From: Pycnopodia helianthoides
Taxonomy: Eukaryota; Echinodermata; Asteroidea; Forcipulatida; Asteriidae
NCBI GenBank assembly: GCA_032158295.1
Contig: CM063246.1
Coordinates: 22,148,135-22,212,134 of the forward strand
Length of the DNA: 64,000 nucleotides
Direction: 5' to 3'
Part shown: in pieces, positions 54,839 to 64,000 of the stretch
How positions within the stretch are numbered: position 1 is the first letter of the stretch
How the letters are laid out: each line of letters starts with the position of its first letter
The notes under the pieces: model-generated
Told to the model about the DNA's origin: nothing
The model's database searches: none
The model's input: only the letters and a program-made list of their open reading frames with translations
Translations under genes and position numbers: made by a program

Positions 54839-56396
54839 GCGGATGTCCGGAATAACGCAGGAGGCAAACGGAGCCCCACCATGTTGACAGGCGCGAGAGA
54901 TTGATAGGAACAATGGACGGAGTTACCCGACCCATGTCTGACCCTATACGGATTTAAAGGAGGCGTGGTCTCACACTACAGGAGCTCAGAGTAATTTAAA
55001 ATCTAAATTGATAAAGAATGTTCTGAGCTGTGTTTTTAATTTGAGGAAATTTGAAACTACAAGTACAAGAGCAACCACTACCCACGTACTTCAGATAATT
55101 ATTCATTTCAAACGTTACATCGCAAAGCTCAACAAGGATTTGCCGATGCGCTGCAATGCTTACAGGAGGCAGCAAAAGGGTAGAACATAAACAGTTTTCT
55201 CCCCAAACGAATCGAGAAAAATTATCATGCGAACGTTTTTCTTTTTAGAAATCGTGATGACCATTTTGATTTGCTGCAGTGAACTCAGCCCATGACGTTT
55301 CAGAAATGGAGTCCATCAATTGGGTTGTTGACCAGTCGTTGACTTTCGTGTACATTGTTCGCATTCTATATTGACGAAAACAATAAGGTTGACCTCGAAC
55401 TTAGACTTGCTCGGGATATCTCAATACACTGTTGTGTTTACTTGGTGAAAAACACCCAGATACGGCGATTGAAGTGTCAGAGAGGATGAATTTCAAGTAC
55501 AACGCCAGAACCTGACGTTGTGATTCAGCAATAACAAGACCCTAAAACGTTAACTATTAATAAGCAACTTTGGGTGACACAACATTTACCGAGAAAGCAC
55601 AGCAAAGGTTAATGATTAATAGCCAATTATACCATGACCCTTTTTTTGTGCAATCGTGTGCTTTTTCTGACCGTCTCAGTTGAGTGAAAAATGTTCGAGC
55701 CGAAGTAGCTCACTTCCAGCTCATCTGGAGATTGCTGAAAGTTAGCCTTGTAAAGCTGCCAAAAACAGACATTGATCAAAGTCACTGTCAAGTCTCACTG
55801 AGGAGAAGACTGAACAGGTTGCCAAACAGAATTCCATCTAATGTATACAATGTTTGTGACTGTCGATCCCTGGTCAACTTGGCGATGTGTTCAGCGTTAT
55901 TTTCTGCTTAACATCTTGGTGAAATTTAGTGGGGGAAAACTTTATTGGAATAAATCATATCTCCACCAAAATTAACCCTACGCTCATAACAAAATTATTA
56001 TAATAAAAATGGCACTACGGTTAGAACAGCAAACATAAATTTGCTTCGCATACAAATAATGTAATGCGCCGGGCTTTCTTCAGCCATGATGGAACGAGGG
56101 TACACGGGGGAGCCAGCTTCACCCCAGCGGCAAAATTGATCAGCCGCCTAACCGCCTGCTTATAATACTAATATTACGGCACTAGATCAGTTACCGTCCA
56201 TCAGCCCCCCGGCATTGACCTTCAGTTTGCCCCCCCCCCCCCCCCACATAACTGCAGCTGCAACAACCTGGGCCCAAAATTATGCTTACCAGAATAAGGT
56301 TACCGGCCAAACTACCATGTCACATGTACAATTTGTGCCTGGTAACCTGCTCATTCCTGCTTAGCGGACAATTGTTAAGCAGTATTTTCTGCTTAA

Positions 56397-56730
56397 AGGC
56401 CCTGTACACTATTGGTAAGATCGAAAAACACAATGTTCACAGATTCACACATAACTTACATGATTTAAAGTAAGTAATGGTAGAAATGGTTCCTTAAAAT
56501 ATTTCTGCCTAAAATGCTATCGTTTCTGAGAAACGAGTAAAACAGTAGTAATTATCGCGCGCGATAATTTGAAAAAACAGAAAACACATAAGATCTCTTT
56601 TCACTATTTTCTCGTGACCTCGATGACCAATTTAGCTCAAACTTTCACAGGTTTGTTTGTTCATGCATATGTTTAATCACACAAAATTTGGACACTGATG
56701 TTGAGCTGTTACCAAAAGTGTACAATACCT
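56397..56730 (-). mobile_element. TTAA miniature element, AGGTATTGTACAC family, copy 2
   Basis: This is the same 334-bp length as the copy at 13307-13640, in inverted orientation, flanked by TTAA at 56393-56396 and 56731-56734. The CG palindrome lies at 56550-56569. High similarity between the copies indicates fairly recent spread. Confidence 0.92.
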
Positions 56731-58020
56731 TTAAGCAACTCTATGAAATTGGGCCCTGCTCCAATACCCTTTCCCTCCCCATATCACCTCAATGCGAGCT
56801 AGACTACAGTGAGCACCGGACAGTGAGTCGACAATAAAATGGTACCCATGCATCCCATTGTATAAAAAGCCAACCTATTACTACAGGCTACATTGCCATG
56901 GGCAATGATTCAGCAATTAACTCTACAACTAGTAAAAGGGTGGCCTTGGTCGAGTAACGCCCTTGTTTGTTGGTACCATGGAGGAAGGAAAATACCTCCC
57001 CTTCCATGTTGGTACTATGGCGTTCCTTCTCACCCGCAAGATCTTCGTTGGTGTCATGATGTAATTCTGTACCCTGCACAACGAGTCCAGCTGAACAGGA
57101 TATTCAAAACGATACGTCGTGTCTCCAGAGGGCAGGGGAGGGAGAGGACCGTTATAATATTACACATAGAAAAATCAAAATTGCTGCCGCATAAGGACAC
57201 CCCCTCCCCCCAAAAAAAAATATTGAAAAAGGCCCTCCTCCTTCCTTTTTTTCAAAACGGCAGGACGCTAAAAAAAAAAATATCTTTTTTTGCCAAAAAT
57301 GTTGATTTGATTACATTAAAAGTATGTTTCTGTTACCGTGGTGATTTGGATTGCAGTATTGCAATGTCGAAACTTATTCTTTGACGCTGTACCACCCGGT
57401 GACAGTACCGTGACCTTCAAGTGAAGTTTAACAAGCGTCCACCGACACCCTATCTCCCACACAAACGTAACACTAAAAAAACATCTCCAATGTAAAGTCT
57501 GCTTAAAATTCGTTTTTATTCAACTACCAAAACCAACAACGAATTATTGTCAAAGCTGTGAACTTCATTCCATCAGAAAGGTCATCACGTTTCCGCCCCC
57601 CCCCCTAACAACGATAGGCTAAATTTGTTTGTTTTGTTTTTTGGCAGAATATCTGTGCACCACGGTTCATTATGCTTACTCTGGTTTGGCAAGTCCAAAT
57701 GATAAGATATCTGATGTGGGACGTAATATCCTCCCACATGACATGACAGTATTTCAAACTAATGGTCAATTCTCAGGCCATAGTTATTATGGCACGAGTA
57801 TCCAAGTCATTTTCCCCCCTTAAAAACCCAGACACTTTCAGATGAAAATATTTCACCAAATACATTTCTTTAAAAATCATCACCATTCAGGATTCAAAAA
57901 TATATACACTTATTACGCACCGGTATCCGTCAAGTCTTGACACTAACAAATAAAAACATTGTAAAAACTTTTCAAAACAACATACTCATGTATCTGTTAT
58001 AATAATACAAAGTCATTACC

Positions 58021-59133
58021 CTTAAACTAAGCCAAGCTGTACCACGGAGGAAGAAATTGTATTTCCTTCCTCATGGCTATACCAGCAAAAGGCACAAATT
58101 TAGGAAGAGATGGGTTTTTAGAGCAACTTTGAAATCACTATTGCAGACAAGCTGGTATTCTGAGTGGGAGCTGATTCCAAAGGCAAGAGCCAGCATATCT
58201 TAAACCAAGCCAAGCTGTACCATGGAGGAAGAAATTGTATTTCCTTCCTCATGGCTATACCAGCAAAAGGCAACAAATTTAGGAAGAGATGGTTTCTAGA
58301 GCAACTTTGAAATCACTTATTGCAGACAAGCTGGGTATTCTGAGTGGGAGCTGATTCCAAAGGCAAGAGCCAGCATATCTTAAACCAAGCCAAGCTGTAC
58401 CATGGAGGAAGAAATTGTATTTCCTTCCTCATGGCTATACCAGCACAAGGCACAATGAGTCGTGATTCAAATTTAGGAAGAGATGGGTTTCTAGAGCAAC
58501 TTTGAAATCACTAATTGCAGACAAGCTGGGTATTCTGAGTGGGAGCCGATTCCAAAGGCAAGAGCCAGCATATCTTAAACCAAGCCAAGCTGTACCATGG
58601 AGGAAGAAATTGTATTTCCTTCCTCATGGCTATACCAGCACAAGGCACAATGAGTCGTGATTCAAATTTAGGAAGAGATGGGTTTCTAGAGCAACTTTGA
58701 AATCACTAATTGCAGACAAGCTGGGTATTCTGAGTGGGAGCCGATTCCAAAGGCAAGAGCCAGCGTATCTTAAACCAAGCCAAGCTGTACCACGGAGGAA
58801 GAAATTGTATTTCCTTCCTCATGGCTATACCAGCACAAGGCACAATGAGTCGTGATTCAAATTTAGGAAAGAGATGGGTTTTGAGAGCAACTTTGAAATC
58901 ACTAATTGCAGACAAGATGAGTGGGAGCTGATTCCAAAGGCAAGAGCCAGCATATCTTAAACTAAGCCAAGCTGTACCATGGAGGAAGAAATTGTATTTC
59001 CTTCCTCATGGCTATACCAGCAAAAGGCACAAATTTAGGAAGAGATGGGTTTCTAGAGCAACTTTGAAATCACTAATTGCAGACAAGCTGGGTATTCTGA
59101 GTGGGAGCTGATTCCAAAGGTAAGGGCCAGCAT
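58021..59133 (+). repeat. Six-unit tandem array of 178-195 bp
   Basis: Units begin CTTAAACCAAGCCAAGCTGT (or the close variant with ACTAAG) at 58021, 58199, 58379, 58574, 58769 and 58955. Units 3-5 carry an extra segment with CAATGAGTCGTGATTC that units 1, 2 and 6 lack. Unit 5 also has a deletion after GACAAG. Each unit contains ATGGAGGAAG and CTTCCTCATGG, which can pair. Open frames through it are repeat artefacts. Confidence 0.95.
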
Positions 59134-59627
59134 GGGAAGTTGATCTATCCCCCAAGTACTGCGTGTCAGGGGGGGGGGACGATTAATAATAATGAAGAAT
59201 CAGATGGAGGAGGACGAGTAACGGGCTTAGGCCTCCCCCATTAACTCAATGCGACTTCCATTAGCTTTTTTGAGATATGGTGGACACTATAGGAGTGCAG
59301 AGGCAGACAAATTTACCTAAACATAATACTGTCATCTCAAAATGGATTATGGGCTTCTGGTAATCGGTGGAGCCAGTTTGTGTGAAGTGGGCGTGGCTTA
59401 CAGTGGAATAACTTCACACTAATAATACGAACATTATGATCAATCACCATGGGGTGCTGATAGCTTTGAGTTTACCATGCAAGACAATATCTCAGTTACT
59501 TACATCATAGAGGAAGTCCTTCCTCCATGCTTACATAGATAACATCAATTAAATGTAGAGTCATCGTTTAGTCTTTGTCAATGTAATGGTTATGTAGAGG
59601 CAAAACTAAAAAGAAAGATACAGAACA

Positions 59628-59890
59628 AGTTCTGAGAAAACAGCAAACAAAACTGTCACGGTAGTTTCCCACGTACATTACATCGGAAACCGTCTACGTT
59701 TAACGAGGTGACAAGGCGGGTACCAACCGCGTCTCTGGCCGCAGCATTCGCGAAATGGACACCAACCCTCAGAAATCTGAGAAACGATTAATTCTCCAAT
59801 TCAAATGTTGTTATTGATTTCTAATCAACGGGGGCATTTCAGACGAAATAATTTCCCAGGATGCTTACTACTATTACCATCTTTATAACA
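59628..59890. mobile_element. Repeat family with GAGAAACGTTTC core, copy 3
   Basis: It matches 11866-12060 closely: CTGAGAAAACAGCAAACAA, ACTGTCAC.GTA, GTTTAACGAGGTGAC, GTACCAACCGCGTCTCTGGC, GGACACCAACCCT and AGAAATCTGAGAAACG. The right end diverges. Confidence 0.6.
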
Positions 59891-60328
59891 AGAAAGCTTT
59901 CAGATATAAATAACACAATTTGTTTTCGGGTTCATTACCGAACGCTGACCCTACATTTAAACTAACAAGTATCGTCTACATTATACCGATACATAGATTG
60001 ACTAATGGCAACGGCCAATGCCATTTCACATTCTAAACTTGACACAAGAAACCAATAAAGCAAACAGAAAAATACCCCTAAACAAACACATAACACAAGC
60101 AGACAAAAACATCATACATCCGTTTTAAAAAAACCCTGGTCGACCCTGAAATGAAACACAAAAGATTTTATATGGAATGAAAACAATACTACTGAACTTG
60201 GAATGACTGTTCACTCTGATTATTAAAGGCCATACCGTTATACTTTTAGTACTATACGATGAAATGGATGATAAAACATTGATATACTGAAGGTCACACA
60301 GGTTTTCAATCAATTCGTTTTATTTTAA

Positions 60329-60708
60329 AGGCAGTGGACACTATTGGTAATTACTCAAAATAATTATTAGCATAAAACCTTACTTGGTAACGAGTAATGG
60401 GGGAGAGGTTGACAGTATAAAACATTGTGAGAAACGGCTCCCTCTGAAGTGACATAGTTTTCGAGAAAGAAGTAATTTTCCACAAATTTGATTTCGAGAC
60501 CTCAGAATTAGAATTTGAGGTCTCGAAATCAACCATCTGAATGCACACAACTTCGTGTGACAAGGGTGTTTTTTTCTTTCATAGTTATCTCGCAACTTCG
60601 ACGACCAATTGAGCTCAAGTTTTTACAGGTTTGTTATTTTATCCATATGTTGAGATACACCAAGTGAGAAGACTGGTCTTTGACAATTACCAATAGTGTC
60701 CAGTGTCT
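60329..60708. mobile_element. TTAA miniature element, AGGCAGTG family, copy 3 (best preserved)
   Basis: TTAA flanks it at 60325-60328 and 60709-60712. The ends read AGGCAGTGGACACTATTGGT and, inverted, AGACACTGGACACTATTGGT. An internal hairpin at about 60,491-60,531 pairs GATTTCGAGACCTCA with TGAGGTCTCGAAATC. This copy is closer to an intact consensus than the other two. Confidence 0.92.
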
Positions 60709-60938
60709 TTAATACGTCGTACACAAATAAAATGCTACGACAATAAGCGCTGAAAAAGCGCACGTTTGTCAATGCTATTCATTTTTTTTATTCTATATAA
60801 AGCTTGAAACACTACACTTCCTTGAAAAGGAATCAATTTTTAAGGAAATTAAACCGTTTGAATGCTGCTGTTTGTTGAAGAATAAATTATTAATATATTC
60901 ACACATGATACAATGAAAGAGTGAAAGTTAAACGGGTA

Positions 60939-61131
60939 ATAGACTTGTAGGCAAGTCGTTAAAACGTATGTAGCAGTTACTGCTCTCACGCGACTTCACT
61001 GCTCTCGCGAGACCCCTGGCGGCAGCAGTCGTGAGAGCAGAAGTCTCGCGGGAGTAGCAGCAGTCTCGCGAGAGTGTAGCCATTTACGCTATCGCGGCGA
61101 CAAACACTTAACGACTAGTATAACAAGTCTA
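60939..61131. mobile_element. hAT-like miniature element, TAGACTTGT family, copy 2
   Basis: This 193-bp element is flanked by the 8-bp direct repeat AACGGGTA (60931-60938 and 61132-61139). Its ends are TAGACTTGTAGGCAAGTCG and an inverted, partly altered counterpart. As in copy 1, one extra base separates the left duplication from TAGACTTG. The interior has repeated CTCGCGAG and GTCTCGCG words. Confidence 0.9.
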
Positions 61132-61590
61132 AACGGGTATAGATAAACGTAAACTGTAAACATAATAGCAAGAAGCTATTAATGTCCAGGTGGGTTCATC
61201 CGTACATTTCTGACACAGAACATTCAAGCCATCGTTTAAAGAGAATGCGAACATTTTGGCCAGCTGTGGTGCCAAAGTTTTTACAAAATTGACTTCTGGA
61301 AGCAAAACCTTCCATTAATAGGCAACACTAGGCTATAACACTAAAATATAAACGAGTATATTAATTATATAGTTGACGATTTGTCTCATGTGTATGAAAT
61401 TTATGCAACTAGGGAATTTAGGCACTTACGATACATTTTGTGAAAACATTTATAAGATATTTCCATTTACCCCCCCCCCCCCAAACATTAAATTAGTATG
61501 CTGCTATTGCTCTTAGTCTTATACCTTAAGATTGTTTTAGAAAATTACAAATCTATTATGTTGCAAAATAAATCACAAATTTAAGTTTAA

Positions 61591-61934
61591 AGGGACATTT
61601 GCCTCAGATAAAAAACGTCTGTAACGAAATAATTATGGTTCAAAGATGTTTTCAAAGTAGAATATAATGATCCACACAAATATGCCTCAAAATTATTTAG
61701 TTTTCCTTTACTTCGTAAAATAACTCGGTCCGCCACTTTGTGGAGTCAAAAATTCGGTTCTACCAAATGGCGGACCGTATTTGTTCACTAAGTAAAAGGA
61801 AAACCCCACACAATTTCGAGGCATATTTGTGTGGACCATCGTGTTCTACTTTTAAAACATCTTTCCAACCATATTTATTTCATAATAAAGGCTATTTATA
61901 GCCCAAAGCGCCCAATCCAAGGCAACGTGTCCCT
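61591..61934. mobile_element. TTAA miniature element with long inverted arms, copy 2
   Basis: It is preceded by TTAA at 61587-61590 and followed by ATAA. It shares AGTAGAATATAA.GATCCACA, CAAATATGCCT, CGGTCCGC, AATGGCGGACCGT and ACAATTTCGAGGCA with 52139-52526. The left terminal region differs and lacks the CGATTTGGGC block, while the right end is intact. Confidence 0.88.
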
Positions 61935-62278
61935 ATAAAGCATGCATTGATTATCTGTATCTCCTTAGAACCATGGAGGTAGAACTATACATGATCTAGA
62001 ATAGGCATTTCATCAGCTACAATATTCACAGAGTTATAACATTTGCACCTTTTTGTTTACATAAATCTTTCTGAAGGGGAGCATTTGTTAAGGCCAACGC
62101 AGTCCACTTCTATTCAAAAGCTTCTGTTTTTATAATTTGAAACAAAGCTAACTGATTTATTTACAGATTTCTCAATCATTCAAATAAACATTCCAAAAAA
62201 CTTCTCCTTAAAAATCACCGAATAAAATATATAAATAATGAATGTTTATGACAAAGATCTACTTGTATGTTATATAAA

Positions 62279-62442
62279 ACAAATAATGAATGTTTTTCAT
62301 TCGTGCAATAATGAGAATATTTTCATTCGTTGAAAGATGGAATGTTCCATTCGACTCGGCTCCGCCTCGTTGAAAAGAACATTCCATCTTTCAACTCATG
62401 AAAATATTCGCACCATTGCACTCATAAACATTCATTATTTGT
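62279..62442. repeat. Foldback with arms of about 75-80 bp
   Basis: ACAAATAATGAATGTTT at the left pairs with AAACATTCATTATTTGT at the right. The arms also share GTGCAAT, GAATATTTTCAT and GTTGAAAGATGGAATGTTC, with a few internal shifts. The centre reads GACTCGGCTCCGCCTCG. Confidence 0.85.
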
Positions 62443-63670
62443 ATAATATTAAATGTTTTTCTTTTCTTTTCCCAGTTTTAGGTCTAAGTTAAGAAAAATG
62501 AAAACCACTACAAAGCATTTCGCCATCTAATGATATTTGTTAAGTAATCACAAAAACGTAAAACCTTTATCGCTAGTTACAGCTATAAAGATCTTTGTCT
62601 CGTTCCCTATTCGAAATGACAATATATCTATACTGAATACAAAAAGGGAACGTACTATTCCCTTGCAGCCTCAGTTTGGTTGCATAGTTTAGAATGAGAG
62701 GGCTAACCCATTGATAACGCTATAGCTTAAAGGAAAATGTCATATAACGCGTCGACAAGAAAGATATCACCAGACGGCATTAAAATAAGGACTTTCAAAT
62801 TAGGATTCTGTAGTTGCCCCCAGGGAAATATGTTACACGGCCAACCGTTAATTTGCACCACCCCGCAACTTTTAATAAACCTTTCTTTCCAAAAACCGCA
62901 GACCTGAAAAAAAAAAATTCACACCGTCATCACTTTTTTGTCTTGGAAAGTTGATGTACTTTTTTTGCGAAAACAATTTAGATTATGTTCTCGACCCCTT
63001 TCCCCCCAATTCAGTGATGGAACAGAGAAATTATTTTGGCGAGACATTTCTGGCGAAATAGTCTGGCAGATGGGGATGATATTTGGGGGCGATGTACCTT
63101 TGATGCAGTCATGACATTTGACTCTTGTGTATAGCAACATTTGAGGGAGCAGAAGGGTTGACCTATATGTCTATGTGGTACATCGGCTTCAATGGAATTT
63201 CCAGGCCATTTAATAGCAGTTTTGTCGATTTTTTGACAAGTGCAAAAAAATCTGAAATCAGATCAAAGTAGGAAGAATAACATACCTGTTGAGAATGTTA
63301 TACAAGCATGGAATTTAGTACACACAAGCCAGATTATGTCACGAGAAAGATATTTGGCTATAGGGCCTTTAAAAAAAAAATATATATACGAGGTAAAATA
63401 ACAGGCAATTTTCAAAATGTTCACTGCTTGGGCAGATCTGTGGTGGCACTTTAGCCGCGATTCATGATACTCTGTAACTGTGTGGACAAGTTCCATGCTC
63501 GCATCATCAAAGGCACGTACCCATCACCTGCCTGCCCTGAGAATGATGGCCACATTATTATACATCTAAATGAATCGAAGTGTGAAACCATACAAAAAGT
63601 GAATCAGTTCGGAAACTTGTAAAAACATTTTTTTTTTACTGACAAGAGAAGCGGACTGAGGAAGGCTTAA

Positions 63671-64000
63671 AGGAACATTACAGAATCGGTTTTTGCTAAC
63701 AAAACAGTTGCTGGCAGTGTAAGCACTTTATGTAATCCACCATATACATAAACTGACAAACCTGTAGAAGTTTGAGATCGATCGGCCATCTGGGTCACGA
63801 GAAAATAGCGAAAAACCGATTACACATTTGCATGAAATCATATAGATTCAACAAATGAATAAAACGCTCACTGAGCGATAAACTCCAATCGGAAAATTAG
63901 TTTATTCATTTCTCACCAAATATGGCATTTCAGACAGAAATGTTTCAAGGAATGATTTCTACTATCATCATCATTAGACCGTGTAAGTTTTATGTAAATC
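63671..64000 (-). mobile_element. TTAA miniature element, AGGAACATTACAGA family, copy 2 (cut by window end)
   Basis: TTAA at 63667-63670 precedes AGGAACATTACAGA. The sequence then follows the reverse complement of 32546-32935 through CATATACATAAACTGACAAAC, TCACGAGAAAATAG, CGGTTTTTCGC-like words and CATTTCAGACAGAAAT. The far end is outside the window. Confidence 0.88.

Larger units (their letters stand above)
51757..64000. other. Gene-free repeat landscape
   Basis: No protein family was recognised in any open frame. The longest, at 53224-53679 and 56893-57384, look like chance or low complexity. A candidate 5' exon of the aquaporin gene ends at a GTGAGT donor near 52,937 on the minus strand. 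The region is otherwise made of the dispersed and tandem repeats listed separately. Confidence 0.6.

Noticed and set aside
56893..57384. 163-codon frame, one of the longest in the window
   Set aside because: It has poly-Lys/Phe runs from A-rich sequence and no domain, and it is probably chance.

Overview
This is eukaryotic nuclear DNA, AT-rich, with split genes that use GT-AG introns and with many short non-autonomous transposons. The gene content (calmodulin, a secreted sialate O-acetylesterase, a classical aquaporin) and the repeat style (TTAA-flanked miniature elements, foldbacks, tRNA-like SINE pieces) suggest a marine deuterostome. I think an echinoderm, probably a sea star, but that rests on recalled repeat style and I could not test it.

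Region 1 (1-29,710) holds four calmodulin genes, named A-D here. A (+, only its last four coding exons are in the window) and B (+, complete) are followed by C and D (-, both complete), so B and C converge. All share the same intron positions: after the ATG, after codon 11, and then between EF-hand blocks. Exons 3 and 5 are almost identical in DNA across all four copies. Exons 4 and 6 have drifted, and the four encoded C-termini all differ. B and C carry the same 17-base GCGCA palindrome motif 116-117 bases upstream of the ATG; D has a related motif plus a perfect CRE.

Region 2 (29,711-47,577) holds a complete ten-exon sialate O-acetylesterase gene (525 codons, + strand) with a signal peptide, a GQSNM serine block and an IHPRDK histidine block. 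Before it lie two TTAA miniature elements, a 15-bp minisatellite and a 480-bp foldback. A 946-bp hAT-like element sits in intron 4. After it lie an inverted tRNA-like element, a tandem duplication, a dead non-LTR retrotransposon and a long CAA microsatellite.

Region 3 (47,578-51,732) is a three-exon aquaporin gene on the minus strand (284 codons) with both NPA motifs and a water-type selectivity filter. The rest (51,733-64,000) shows no convincing gene. It is a repeat landscape: TTAA elements, two hAT-like miniature elements with clear 8-bp target duplications, a six-unit tandem array of 178-195 bp, and foldbacks.

Nothing here forms an operon or an obvious multi-gene system. The most notable biology is the calmodulin cluster, where exon-restricted homogenisation and a shared promoter motif coexist with divergent protein tails.
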